Part shown: positions 17,305-26,016 of the stretch, one piece after another
Layout: every line of letters starts with the position of its first letter
How positions within the stretch are numbered: position 1 is the first letter of the stretch
Assembly (NCBI GenBank): GCA_946221385.1
Contig: CAMIGX010000001.1
Span: forward strand, 1-64,000
Reading direction: 5' to 3'
Source of the DNA: an uncultured Propionimicrobium sp.
GTDB lineage: Bacteria; Actinomycetota; Actinomycetes; Propionibacteriales; Propionibacteriaceae
Length of the DNA stretch: 64,000 bases
The notes under the pieces: generated by a model
Told to the model about the DNA's origin: nothing
Seen by the model: the letters and a program-made list of their open reading frames with translations, nothing else
The model's database searches: none
Position numbers and translations under genes: made by a program

Positions 17305-17525
17305 AGCTCAGCCCTAACGCTGGAGATTCGGTTCTGGGGACACCGTACCGGCGAATCTGACCGAGCTGAAACGGACTATCAACCAGCAGGTGAGATTAAG
17401 GCTAGCCGCCGATGGGAGCCAGCAGAAAACCATGCACCCGGCAACGCGCGGAGCGGTTGAACCAGCTGTGCTAGCCGTCCAGTTGCCTCACAGCAGGTCA
17501 GCACGGTCCAGTCGCGCTAGCAACC

Positions 17526-18659
17526 TCAGCGAATCTTGACGACCTGCGTCTTGGCGATCATGTCATGCCAGGTTTGTCGCTTATCGGTGAACGCCGCCAT
17601 CAGATAGTTGACGATATTGATCAACGGAACGAAGCCGATCAACATGTACATGGCATGTCGCAAGCCAGCTTGGCCCCAGCTGAGCCCTTCGGGAGCCCGT
17701 CCTTGATCGGTCGGCACGACTCGCAGGCCGCAAGCCAAATGGCCAAGAGTCGCGCCCTTGTAGCGCAACATCAAAAAGCCATACAAGAAGGTGACCAGCT
17801 GGATCGCTACGACCATCAAGATCAGCGGCCCGGTAATGCCATACCTCGGATCGAATGGCCACAAGATTTCCGGGGATCCGCTTTCTGCCATCCGCATCAT
17901 GTCTTCGATCCAAAGCGTCATGCCGTAGGTGATCTTGGCCATGAACGGGGCTTGCAACATCTGGCTGACCAAGCTCAGCGCGAAAGAGTCGATGATGCTA
18001 GCCAGCACCCGCCACCACCAGCCGGCCAGCGGCACGCCGTCAGCGGTCGTCGGACCTACCGGAGCGATCGCGGACGCATATCCGCCATATGGGGCCGCGC
18101 CATGACCCGCCCCGCCGTAGGGCGCTGCACCATAGGGGACGACACCGCCGGGAGCTGCGCCGTAAGGATTGCCGCCATAAACTGGGCCACGCCCGTCAGT
18201 GGCATAGCTGTCTTGTGCGCCGAGTGGATATTGCGCGCCGTTGGATCGCCAATCTTGTTGCTGCGTCAGTCCTGGCTGGGGCTCGGAGGGGCGAAGGTTT
18301 TGCGTCCACTGGGCGCCGTCCCAGTAGCGCTCTTGCGAGCTGCCCGCAGGGTCCGGATACCACCCCATCGGTGGCAAATCTGCAGCTGGCTGAGCGTCCG
18401 AAGCATTGGCTGCTGCCGAGCCATATCCCGACGTTGCCGAAGATCCATTCGACTGTCCGGGCGCCGTCGAGTAATCCGATGCCCCGAGCTGCCCATTTGA
18501 GGGGGCGTAGCCGCTGGCTCCAGCGCCGTACTGGCCGGCGTCACCGGACTGATTCGAGGCGGCTGTGTGCACATCCGAATCGCGCGAATAGGGGTCACTG
18601 CCATAGATCGGACGCGGTGCGGGTGCCGAATCGTTATCGCCGAACTGAGGATTGCTCAT
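17526..18659 (-). CDS. RDD-family membrane protein with DUF2510 motif
   Basis: 377 residues. A low-complexity Gly/Ser/Tyr/Ala-rich cytoplasmic N-terminus carries one DUF2510 motif (GWYPDPAGSSQERYWDGAQWT) near residues 95-115. An RDD domain follows: PLAGWWWRVLASIIDSFALSLV starts the first membrane span, and the later VTFLYGFLMLRYKGATLGHLACGLRVV has the second conserved region. About three to four membrane segments. Start set at ATG 18659 (MSNPQFG). Upstream codons lie in the divergent promoter region. Role unknown; RDD proteins are often transporters or membrane adaptors. It is divergent from a Ser/Thr kinase gene. Confidence 0.85.
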   Translation of the reverse strand: MSNPQFGDNDSAPAPRPIYGSDPYSRDSDVHTAASNQSGDAGQYGAGASGYAPSNGQLGASDYSTAPGQSNGSSATSGYGSAAANASDAQPAADLPPMGWYPDPAGSSQERYWDGAQWTQNLRPSEPQPGLTQQQDWRSNGAQYPLGAQDSYATDGRGPVYGGNPYGAAPGGVVPYGAAPYGGAGHGAAPYGGYASAIAPVGPTTADGVPLAGWWWRVLASIIDSFALSLVSQMLQAPFMAKITYGMTLWIEDMMRMAESGSPEILWPFDPRYGITGPLILMVVAIQLVTFLYGFLMLRYKGATLGHLACGLRVVPTDQGRAPEGLSWGQAGLRHAMYMLIGFVPLINIVNYLMAAFTDKRQTWHDMIAKTQVVKIR

Positions 18660-18706
18660 GGCTCCATCTTGCCATCGCGTGGCGTCAAATCCGGCCCGTG
18701 AGCGGG

Positions 18707-18734
18707 TTATCCACAGCCGGCTTAGATATCCACA
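18707..18734. promoter_or_regulatory. Two DnaA-box-like sites in a divergent promoter region
   Basis: TTATCCACA at 18707-18715 is a perfect match to the bacterial DnaA-box consensus TTATNCACA. ATATCCACA at 18726-18734 differs by one base. Both are in the same orientation, 19 bases apart, within the 136-base gap between the RDD gene and the kinase gene. This could be chance or a DnaA-responsive promoter element. Confidence 0.4.
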
Positions 18735-18795
18735 GCTAGAGCTTGTTCCTGGCTGGACGCTGCAGCTGCGGCCAGTTTGTTGCAAGATGGTCCCG

Positions 18796-20073
18796 ATGAC
18801 CAAGATCGGACGCTACCAGCTCGGCCCGCGCATCGGAGCGGGATCCTTCGCGACGGTATATCGTGCCGAGGACCCCGATTTGCAAGTCTCGGTAGCGATC
18901 AAGGTGCTGGCCGAAAACTGGGCTGGAAATCAAGACGTCCGAGAGCGTTTCCTAGACGAGGCGCGCATGCTGCGTCGTTTCCAAGATCCGCGCATCGTGC
19001 GCGTCCACGACGTCGGCACTACAGAAAACGATCAGCCTTACTTCGTCATGGACTATGCCGACGCTGGTTCGATGGAAAAGCTGCGCAAGTCTCCCCCGCC
19101 ACCTGGCCGGGCGCTTCGGCTGTGTGCTGAGGCAGCCCGCGGCATCGAGGTCATGCACCGGCACAACATCATTCACCGCGACATCACACCGGGAAATATT
19201 CTGCTCGCACATTCGACGCAAGGCATCCGGGTCATGCTGGCTGACTTGGGCGTCGCTAAATCACTGACCGAACGCCAAGAAGGGACCATGACCGCTGGCA
19301 CACCAGCGTTCATGGCCTATGAGCAGGCCACCGATGGCTGGCTTGATCAGCGGGTCGACATCTATTCGATGGCGGCCGTCACATATGCGCTGCTGACCGG
19401 GCACCCGCCCTTCCCGATCCGTACCCTGAACGATCTGTTGACTAGGGATTGGTCGGTCGGCGTCACCCAAATCGCCGATTCGCTAGGCGCCCCACCGGAA
19501 TTGGATGACCTGCTGGCTGCGTCCTTGTCGCCGATCCCGCAGGAGCGGCCGCAATCTGCCGAAGAATTAGCGCTCGCGCTAGACCGGATCGCAGGGCATT
19601 TGCCGGGCGGTGAAAGCTATCTATCCAACCGCGCGGATGCCATCACCGGCTTCGAACGGCAATCTGGCGCCGGATTAGTGACGCAGCCAGGCGGCGCAAC
19701 GGCGGTCCCGCAAAGCCCGGCCGCCGGTGGCCTGCGCCCGCTGGCCCCAGCACCGATGGAATATGACGAACATCGTCAATTCGATCGCGCCGCATTCACT
19801 TCGATTCCCGAGTGGGATACGTCGTTGAATTCGGGGGGCTCGTGGCTGGGCTCGCTAGGCGACCAGGCATATCGACCCAGCCGAGACGATTCAATCACTC
19901 CGCTGCGTGACACCCCAGAGACGATGCTGGCCCGCTACCTAGATCCAAAGACGGACTACAAGCCTGACAAGGTCAAAGAAAGACACAACGCGAGCACCTA
20001 TTTGTGGTTGGGCTTGCTGGCGGTGGCCGTCGTCGCGTTGACGATCTGGCTGACGATTCAATACCTCATCTAA
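18796..20073 (+). CDS. Membrane-anchored Ser/Thr protein kinase
   Basis: Hanks-type kinase: GAGSFATVYRAED glycine loop, VAIKVL with Lys36, catalytic loop IIHRDITPGN with Asp129, DLG in place of DFG, and the activation segment GTPAFMAYEQATDG. The kinase domain ends near residue 275. A disordered linker leads to a single C-terminal membrane span (TYLWLGLLAVAVVALTIWLTI) with almost no outer part, so there are no PASTA repeats. Start chosen at ATG 18796; ATG 18787 is equally possible. Its divergence from the RDD protein hints at shared regulation. Confidence 0.88.
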   Translation: MTKIGRYQLGPRIGAGSFATVYRAEDPDLQVSVAIKVLAENWAGNQDVRERFLDEARMLRRFQDPRIVRVHDVGTTENDQPYFVMDYADAGSMEKLRKSPPPPGRALRLCAEAARGIEVMHRHNIIHRDITPGNILLAHSTQGIRVMLADLGVAKSLTERQEGTMTAGTPAFMAYEQATDGWLDQRVDIYSMAAVTYALLTGHPPFPIRTLNDLLTRDWSVGVTQIADSLGAPPELDDLLAASLSPIPQERPQSAEELALALDRIAGHLPGGESYLSNRADAITGFERQSGAGLVTQPGGATAVPQSPAAGGLRPLAPAPMEYDEHRQFDRAAFTSIPEWDTSLNSGGSWLGSLGDQAYRPSRDDSITPLRDTPETMLARYLDPKTDYKPDKVKERHNASTYLWLGLLAVAVVALTIWLTIQYLI

Positions 20074-20109
20074 GCTGCGCCGACTCCGACCAGCTACTGA
20101 CGCGCAGAC

Positions 20110-21660
20110 TCAGGCGTCCTCGCTGGGCGCCGGCAGCACTCCGATCCGTCGCGAGATGGCCAGACCGATCAAGCCAACAGCTGCGCAAGCCAGATAGATC
20201 GTCAAGAACTCCACCCCGGCCCCCAGGTTGCGCAGCGCGACGAAGATGGTGCCGGCCAAGCCAGTGATGAGCGCATTACCGATCGCGTCTGCGACTTGCA
20301 GCGAGCTGGTGTTGCGGCCAAGTTGACTCGGCGCGGAGAGCAACATGTTGGCTAGCGAGACCACCGAAATGACCAAGCCAGTGCCCAAACCGGTGATGGT
20401 GTAACCGACGACGACTAGCCACAACGCTGAGCCTGTCCATGCCGCGAACGCCAACAAGAGATTTCCTGCCACCAGCAGCGCTGCGCCTAGTTGCACGAGT
20501 CGATGCCGGCCGATGGTGACGAAGCTGCGACCTTGGACGAAGCTGCCGGCTGTCCAACCGACGCTGCCCAAGATCAAAAACATGCCGGCCACCGTCAAAC
20601 GCAATTCGTATCGCTGAATGAGCAGCAGCGTCATGAAATTTTCGCCAGCGAAGAATGACCCAGCGACGAACAGGCGCGCGGCGGTCAATGCGGGCAGGCC
20701 TTCACGCAGTCGAGTGAATCCTGCCGGCATTAGCTTGGGGAACAGCCAAGCCAGCGCGGCTAGCGACAGCACTGCGATCGGAATCGAGATCAGGTCGAGG
20801 CGTTGACCAGCCAGTTGCAGACCAGCGGTGGCGACCGCGACGATGAGCGCCGCACTCAGCGGCACCGGCAACGTCTCTGCTGGATTGGTCTGATGGGCAC
20901 CAAGCACCCGGATCAGCGGCGCGACAGCCAGCAAGGCGGACACTAAGACGACCGGCACGACACCCAAAAAGACCCAATGCCAGCTGATGTGTTCGGTGAT
21001 CCACGCTGCGATCGGCGGCCCGATGAAGGCCGGCAGCACCCAACAGAACGAAAACCATCCCATCAAGTCAGCTCGTCGCCGGCCGTGATAAGCCAAGGCG
21101 ATGACCATCATCAAGGCGACGTTGACCGCGCCGCCACCGAAGCCTTGGACGAATCGCCCGAGCAGCAGCACCGTCATGGACGGCGCGAAGCCGCCGATGA
21201 GCAAGCCGATGATGAATATCGTCATGCCACCAAATAGCGGCAGGCCCGGTCCCTTCTTGTCGCCGAAGCGGCCAGCGGCGACGATCGACAAGACGTTCGA
21301 GATCGTGAACGCGGTGGCCGTCCAGGCATATAGCTCGAGATTGCCGAGTTGTTCGCTGGCTACCGGCATCGCCGTCAACGTGCCATAGGCTTCGAAGGCG
21401 ACGGCCAGCACTGCGGTCAACAGCGCGATGGTGAGCATCGGCGAACCATTCGGTGCCCCCGCAGCGTCTTGCGGCTTAGCGCTGGAATGTGACTCAGCGT
21501 TGGAATATTGAGCGCCTTGCGAGTGCTGCTCGTCGATCCGCGCGTCAATGATCTCTGGCGCTGGGCTGGCCGCCGTAGCGCCGGCGACTCCGGCGGTTGC
21601 AACTAATCCGTCTGTCACTTCGACTGGCTCAACGCTCGGCTGTTCAGACGGTTTCGGCAC
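20110..21660 (-). CDS. MFS drug-type efflux transporter
   Basis: 516 residues: about 70 disordered N-terminal residues, then 12-14 membrane spans. It has the MFS motif A-like loop GRFGDKKGP after the second span, GRFVQGFGGGAVNVALMM (span 4-5 region) and SWHWVFLGVVPVVLVSA. This is the EmrB/QacA-type layout (DHA family), so export of hydrophobic compounds by proton exchange is the best guess; the substrate is unknown. GTG 21660 is the start. It is convergent with the kinase and divergent from the DUF3039 gene. Confidence 0.85.
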   Translation of the reverse strand: MPKPSEQPSVEPVEVTDGLVATAGVAGATAASPAPEIIDARIDEQHSQGAQYSNAESHSSAKPQDAAGAPNGSPMLTIALLTAVLAVAFEAYGTLTAMPVASEQLGNLELYAWTATAFTISNVLSIVAAGRFGDKKGPGLPLFGGMTIFIIGLLIGGFAPSMTVLLLGRFVQGFGGGAVNVALMMVIALAYHGRRRADLMGWFSFCWVLPAFIGPPIAAWITEHISWHWVFLGVVPVVLVSALLAVAPLIRVLGAHQTNPAETLPVPLSAALIVAVATAGLQLAGQRLDLISIPIAVLSLAALAWLFPKLMPAGFTRLREGLPALTAARLFVAGSFFAGENFMTLLLIQRYELRLTVAGMFLILGSVGWTAGSFVQGRSFVTIGRHRLVQLGAALLVAGNLLLAFAAWTGSALWLVVVGYTITGLGTGLVISVVSLANMLLSAPSQLGRNTSSLQVADAIGNALITGLAGTIFVALRNLGAGVEFLTIYLACAAVGLIGLAISRRIGVLPAPSEDA

Positions 21661-21801
21661 CGCTCAATAGTGCACGGCAGCTCTGGGCAATCCAAACAGC
21701 CGATGCAAGATTCTTGCCAATCACCGCCTGCGGACAGCTCGGTTCGGCGCCAGCTGAGCCGTCGCTGGGAGCTGCGGCACGGACATGCCAAACTGGAGAG
21801 C

Positions 21802-22062
21802 ATGACCCAACAAGCTCCCGGCGCCCAGACGATCCTGGATGAACGCACCGAATTATTTGAACCTGGCGATCAGGAGCGCTTCAGCCACTACGTCCCGAAG
21901 GCCAAATTGACCGAGGCGATGGTGCTCGGTACGCCTGTCATCGCGCTCTGCGGCAAGGTGTGGGTGCCTTCGCGCAATCCAGATCGTTATCCGGTCTGCC
22001 CAGAGTGCAAAGAGATCTGGGAATCCATGAAACCTGGTCAAGACAAGGGTCCAGACCGCTAA
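21802..22062 (+). CDS. DUF3039 zinc-ribbon-like protein
   Basis: 86 residues. The pattern FSHYVPKAKLTEAMVLGTPVIALCGKVWVPSRNPDRYPVCPECKEIW is the DUF3039 signature. His29, Cys50, Cys66 and Cys69 could bind zinc. ATG 21802 follows a GGAGAG ribosome site. DUF3039 is nearly universal in Actinobacteria but uncharacterised. Confidence 0.88.
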   Translation: MTQQAPGAQTILDERTELFEPGDQERFSHYVPKAKLTEAMVLGTPVIALCGKVWVPSRNPDRYPVCPECKEIWESMKPGQDKGPDR

Positions 22063-22086
22063 CTGTCGCTCAGCTGTGAGCTGACG

Positions 22087-23115
22087 TCAGTCCTGCGTCA
22101 AGCCGACGCCGAGATAGGTCGCGGCGTAGCTGCCCTTCAGCAGCAAGCTGACGTAGCGGTCGATATCATTGTCATGCTCAGCGTGAATTGGGCAGACCCG
22201 TACGTCACGATCATCGGCGATTGCCACTAGCTCACGACGGGCAGCCAGCACCTGCTCGTCAGCGCTGGGATCTTCTAAGGTCACCAAGACCGGCCGAGCC
22301 GCGAGGGTCTGGTCGAATGGATCAGCGAATAGATCCCGACGCGGGCAGGCCGTCAGTACGGGCAGCAGATCTTCTGCTTCGGCGGCTAGGGCCGGACGTC
22401 CACTGGCCACCCGGATCGCTTCGGCAATGCGTCGGCTAGCGCGGGCGGCTAACACTGAGCCACCCCAAATCAGCGGTTCGGCGTCAGCGAGGCTCAAAGC
22501 CAAATGTTTGGCTGGGTTGGTCGCCAAATCACGATGTGGGCTGGACTCTTCGGCGACCAAGTCGGCAGCGTCAGCAGCTGTCTGGGCGCTGACCCTGGGA
22601 CCCAAGCCGAATTGATGCAACAGTTGCAAGACGACGATCGCCGCGGCTGTTGGATCAGCGGTGCGCGTGTTGACGCGCGCCGCGGTGGAAGGCAGCCGGC
22701 TCGCTAGCCGTGAATCAGACGGGCAGGCGACGACTAACGAAGCGCCCCGGCGAGTGGCTTCGTCGACGCTGGAAGTGAGCTGCGTCGAATCGTCGCGGCT
22801 AGCTAGCACCACGACCAGATCTAATGGGCCGACCCAACCGGGCAAGCCAGCAAATCCCCAAGCGACCAGCGGCACCGGGCAGATACGTTCTAAGACCGCC
22901 CGGATCAGCCGAGCTTCGGCACCGATCACCACGACCCCACGCGGCCGGAAGTGTTCGTCGACGGCCAGGCCGTCAGCTTGTACCCCGTCGGCTTCAATCC
23001 GGATCCGTGCTCCGGCGCCAGCTAGCCAACGCAGCTGTCCGTCATGACTGGCGAGCACGTCCTGGTCGTCTAGCCTGGCATCGTCAAAGAACATGCCAGC
23101 CTCCGACATCGTCAT
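22087..23115 (-). CDS. SIS-domain sugar-isomerase-like protein (TobH-like)
   Basis: 343 residues. The N-terminal part (FRPRGVVVIGAEARLIRAVLERICPVPLVAW and DLVVVLASRDDSTQL) has the layout of a SIS sugar-phosphate-binding fold. The C-terminal half resembles phosphoglucose/phosphomannose isomerase lids. The gene position between Trm112-like and phosphomannomutase genes matches TobH of mycobacteria (from memory). ATG 23115 overlaps the stop of the upstream Trm112-like gene as ATGA. A role in mannose/glucose phosphate exchange is plausible but not shown; no full catalytic set is recognised. Confidence 0.75.
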   Translation of the reverse strand: MTMSEAGMFFDDARLDDQDVLASHDGQLRWLAGAGARIRIEADGVQADGLAVDEHFRPRGVVVIGAEARLIRAVLERICPVPLVAWGFAGLPGWVGPLDLVVVLASRDDSTQLTSSVDEATRRGASLVVACPSDSRLASRLPSTAARVNTRTADPTAAAIVVLQLLHQFGLGPRVSAQTAADAADLVAEESSPHRDLATNPAKHLALSLADAEPLIWGGSVLAARASRRIAEAIRVASGRPALAAEAEDLLPVLTACPRRDLFADPFDQTLAARPVLVTLEDPSADEQVLAARRELVAIADDRDVRVCPIHAEHDNDIDRYVSLLLKGSYAATYLGVGLTQD

Positions 23116-23312
23116 GGTCGGCGGGCTTGGTCGATCAACAACACGGGAATGCCGTCCCGCACCGGGTAGGCAAGGCCGCATTCGGGACCGACGCAGACCA
23201 ATTCACTGGCGTCATAGTCAATGGCTAGCGAATTACGGCAGGCCGGGCAGGCGACGACTGACATGAATTCAGGTGAAAAATTCAATTCTTCGCTATTTGC
23301 TTGGTCTGGCAT
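23112..23312 (-). CDS. Trm112/UPF0434-like zinc protein
   Basis: 66 residues with Cys22, Cys25 (CPAC), Cys40 and Cys45 forming a small zinc site, then YPVRDGIPVLLID, the UPF0434/Trm112 ending. Relatives activate methyltransferases in eukaryotes; the bacterial role is unclear. It is coupled by ATGA to the SIS gene downstream and lies 27 bases after the phosphomannomutase gene. Confidence 0.9.
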   Translation of the reverse strand: MPDQANSEELNFSPEFMSVVACPACRNSLAIDYDASELVCVGPECGLAYPVRDGIPVLLIDQARRP

Positions 23313-23339
23313 CGATATTTCCTCCGGGTCTATTCAAGT

Positions 23340-24110
23340 TCAATTAGACATTTCGTCGACGATTTGATTGACGAATCGCAAGGTCTCGGCTGGACCGCTG
23401 ACCGCCTGGCAATCGACGCCAATGTCATAGACGGGACGGTCATTGCCGCCAGGTTCGAGCCGATCGCCGATGAACAACATTTGATCTAATCCGATGCCGG
23501 TATTGCGGCTCAACTCTTGGATGCCATATGCCTTGTCAACGCCCCGCAAAGTGATGTCGATGGACGTCGACCCGCCGCCGCGGACGTCCAAGTCTGGCAG
23601 CAGCGGCGCGATCGCGGCACGCAGGGTTGCACGCTTAGTGCCGTCAGGATCCCAGGCCTTCTTGTCGGCTACCAGGGCCTGCTGGCCGAGCGCAGAATAG
23701 GTGATTTGTGAGCCGCGGTCTTCAATGCGCGAGCCGCGAACTTTCTCGTCTGGCTCCCAAAATCCGAGTCGCTGAGCTTGGCTCTCGACAGCCTGCATGG
23801 CACGCTGTTTTTGATCATCACTCAAGCCATGAAAATGCACTTCACGCCAGGCTTCGCCGTCATGACGCAAATAGCGGGTTCCGCAAGTCGGCATCAAATG
23901 CAATCGGGACAGATTCGCATCAGCTGGCAAATTCGCCAGCAATTGTTTTTCGAATTGTTCGAATTTACCGCCAGAAATGACGCACACGGGACGCACCGCA
24001 AGCAATCGAGTCAAGGCAGCAGCCATATCAGCTTGCACGGGTGATTTTGATTCAGCCAAGGTGTCGTCCAAGTCGAAGGCAACGAGCTGATATTCGGCAG
24101 CAGAATTCAC
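23340..24110 (-). CDS. HAD-type phosphomannomutase (eukaryotic PMM family)
   Basis: 256 residues. HAD motif 1 AFDLDDTLAES carries nucleophile Asp13 and general acid Asp15. Motif 2 is CVISGGKFEQ. The cap region is SQITYSALGQQALVADKKAWDP and the C-terminal motif is IGDRLEPGGNDRPV. This layout is the eukaryotic-type PMM family that interconverts mannose-6-phosphate and mannose-1-phosphate, not the larger alpha-PGM/PMM (ManB) family. The GTG start at 24110 is the best available. With manC (32514-33620) it would supply GDP-mannose. Confidence 0.88.
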   Translation of the reverse strand: MNSAAEYQLVAFDLDDTLAESKSPVQADMAAALTRLLAVRPVCVISGGKFEQFEKQLLANLPADANLSRLHLMPTCGTRYLRHDGEAWREVHFHGLSDDQKQRAMQAVESQAQRLGFWEPDEKVRGSRIEDRGSQITYSALGQQALVADKKAWDPDGTKRATLRAAIAPLLPDLDVRGGGSTSIDITLRGVDKAYGIQELSRNTGIGLDQMLFIGDRLEPGGNDRPVYDIGVDCQAVSGPAETLRFVNQIVDEMSN

Positions 24111-24172
24111 CGCGCCAGCCTAGCCGTTAGCCCCGACAAGCTCGGCATCGACTGACCACCGTGCAGGCTGCT

Positions 24173-24565
24173 TTAACCAATGAACATCAACCCTGCCAGC
24201 ACGGCCAACAGCAAACTACCGACGACAGCTACTAGCGGCAGCCGGCCGTCCAAGGCACGCATGTCAGCAGCCGCGTAGCTCTCGCCGCGATGCCAAGCCC
24301 GTAGATTGCGATCCGCGGCATCAAAGCGAGGCCGCGCCAAGCTGAGCAGCAGCACCCCGCTGACACCCACGCAGATCGCCAGAAACAATGCGACAGGTCG
24401 CTCGACGCGCGGCTGGCTGCGTGCGATCAACAGGGCCAGACCCATCAGCGCTAGACCCATGCGTTGCCAAGCCAAGGCGGTGCGCTCGGGTTGCAATCCG
24501 GGATCAGCTGGCCCGGCGGCGGGCATAGCTGCAGTCGTCTTCTTGCTGGTCAGTTGCCGATTCAT
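24173..24565 (-). CDS. DUF202 membrane protein
   Basis: 130 residues with the DUF202 N-terminal signature PERTALAWQRMGLALMGLALL and three membrane segments (about 35-50, 58-76, 108-129). DUF202 proteins (YidG/YidH type) are of unknown role. The second member lies 35 bases upstream, so they probably form a pair in one membrane complex. Confidence 0.85.
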   Translation of the reverse strand: MNRQLTSKKTTAAMPAAGPADPGLQPERTALAWQRMGLALMGLALLIARSQPRVERPVALFLAICVGVSGVLLLSLARPRFDAADRNLRAWHRGESYAAADMRALDGRLPLVAVVGSLLLAVLAGLMFIG

Positions 24566-24600
24566 CGCTGCTGGCTCATCAGGCTAGGCATCGTCGATCC

Positions 24601-25026
24601 TCACGGCCCGATCAATAATCCGGCGATGACCAGGGCAAAACTGAGCAGCACGCCAATCGTGATGATGGTGATGGCTGGATTGGACGGCAACCGCTCCCCG
24701 CGGCGCAGCGCGGTCTCGGTGCGGGCCCAGCCGAACCATGCCGCGATCGGGCAGATGACGCCAGTGACGATCAACACTCCGGCAGCTAGCTGACGCAGGA
24801 TCGGCGTCAACGGCAGGCCAAAAGCTTCCAGGCCCACTCCGACAGAGACCAGCGCCAGCGCCGTCGAGATCCAAGTCAAGAAGGTGCGTTCGTTGGCCAT
24901 CGTGAAGCGAGCGTCAGGTTCGCTGCCCTGCCGATAGACCCGTGCTGGGAAGCGTCGATCTGCGGGCAGGCTAGCTGAGGATGCAGCATCCTTGACGTCC
25001 TGGGGCAGCTGTTGAGCCGATGACAT
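24601..25026 (-). CDS. YidH/DUF202 membrane protein
   Basis: 141 residues. DARFTMANERTFLTWISTALALVSVGVGLEAFGLP is the YidH-type DUF202 signature. Three membrane segments follow, with WFGWARTETALRRGERLP between spans two and three. About 38 polar residues precede the domain. It precedes the second DUF202 gene. Confidence 0.87.
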   Translation of the reverse strand: MSSAQQLPQDVKDAASSASLPADRRFPARVYRQGSEPDARFTMANERTFLTWISTALALVSVGVGLEAFGLPLTPILRQLAAGVLIVTGVICPIAAWFGWARTETALRRGERLPSNPAITIITIGVLLSFALVIAGLLIGP

Positions 25027-25029
25027 TGG

Positions 25030-25413
25030 TCAGCGTCCTGCGTCAGCGATCAGGCTGAGGTGGCCGCGTCGACCCAATTCGACGACGCCTGCCGGCAGCG
25101 ATTCGGCGGTCTGTTGGAACTCCAGGGCAGCCTCGGGGTGGTCGGCGAAACCAGCTTCACGCACGGCATTGGCCAGCGCTACTAGGTCGTCTTCGTCAGG
25201 TTCGGGCAGCTGCGGCACGTCGTCCATCAGCCGCAAGACTTCCCAACCTCGGGGCACCGACAAGCTGGCTGCATGCGTCGCGCACAGGTCATAACTGCCC
25301 GGCTCGGGTTGGCCAGCCAACGGGCCGAGCACCGCCTGGGAGTCAGCGTATGCGAAGGTCAGCGTCGCCACGGCAGGCGCGGAGCACGCCGAACGCGAGC
25401 AGCTTCGTCTCAT
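25030..25413 (-). CDS. DUF3499 protein
   Basis: 127 residues. The N-terminal CSRSACSAPAVATLTFAYADSQAVLGPL and later YDLCATHAASLSVPRGWEVLRL are the DUF3499 signature, with two or three cysteines and a histidine placed like a metal site. The start is ATG 25413, with a GTG one codon upstream. Actinobacteria keep this gene divergent from a zincin-like gene, as here. Function unknown. Confidence 0.87.
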   Translation of the reverse strand: MRRSCSRSACSAPAVATLTFAYADSQAVLGPLAGQPEPGSYDLCATHAASLSVPRGWEVLRLMDDVPQLPEPDEDDLVALANAVREAGFADHPEAALEFQQTAESLPAGVVELGRRGHLSLIADAGR

Positions 25414-25571
25414 CACCCCAGCAGGCTACGCGAATTCTGCGCCCAGCTATCGACGGCGCACCGCGCCGAGCGCACCGCTCAATGTCATTCACCTGGGTAC
25501 TGCGCTGTAGCTTGCCAGCTGTTGGCCTGCTGGCTTTCAGATAGTAGACCTGGGCCGCATAGGCTGGCGCC

Positions 25572-26015
25572 ATGCCGAAGAGTCGCGACCGTCATGGCCG
25601 TGGCGTGCGTGGACCGCTCGCCTTGCCCAACCCGTTGACTGGTCGAGCTATGCCATTTCCACGGCCCAGCAATGATGTCGAATTCTTCATCGGCTGCCTG
25701 CGCGAATCGGTCGCATTCATTCAACGCCGCTGCCCCGATGTCTTGGAAAATGTCGATATCGGCGTCGAAGAAGTGCCTAGTCGGCTGCTGGATTTCAATT
25801 TCAGCAGCGCCGACGATGCAGTGCCCTTGGCGATGGCATTGGACGCTGACGGTCCCCGACCGGCTCGCGTCGTGCTATTTCGTCGACCCCTGCAACGCCG
25901 CGCTGTCGACCGCGCCGACTTACGGGAACTGGTGCATTGCACTTTGGTCGAACAGTTGGCTGCGCTGTCCTCACGTCCAATGCATGAAATCGACCCAGAG
26001 ATCGACGCTGACTGA
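25572..26015 (+). CDS. Zincin-like metallopeptidase-family protein
   Basis: 147 residues with the core VDIGVEEVP...RVVLFRRPLQRRAVDRADLRELVHCTLVEQLAALS. The family usually has a helix with His-Glu at this spot (LLHEILVEQVA in actinobacterial members, from memory). Here the glutamate position is Cys (LVHCTLVEQL), so peptidase activity is doubtful. ATG 25572. It is divergent from DUF3499 and convergent with the DUF5719 gene, leaving one base between stops. Confidence 0.75.
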   Translation: MPKSRDRHGRGVRGPLALPNPLTGRAMPFPRPSNDVEFFIGCLRESVAFIQRRCPDVLENVDIGVEEVPSRLLDFNFSSADDAVPLAMALDADGPRPARVVLFRRPLQRRAVDRADLRELVHCTLVEQLAALSSRPMHEIDPEIDAD

Positions 26016-26016
26016 C

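Noticed and set aside
17305..17525. Hidden gene or tRNA between malQ and the RDD gene
   Set aside because: No frame with a start and ribosome site, no cloverleaf and no CCA end. I see nothing in it.
17565..18500. 311-codon plus-strand frame
   Set aside because: Antisense of the RDD gene, Arg/Pro/His-rich, no motif.
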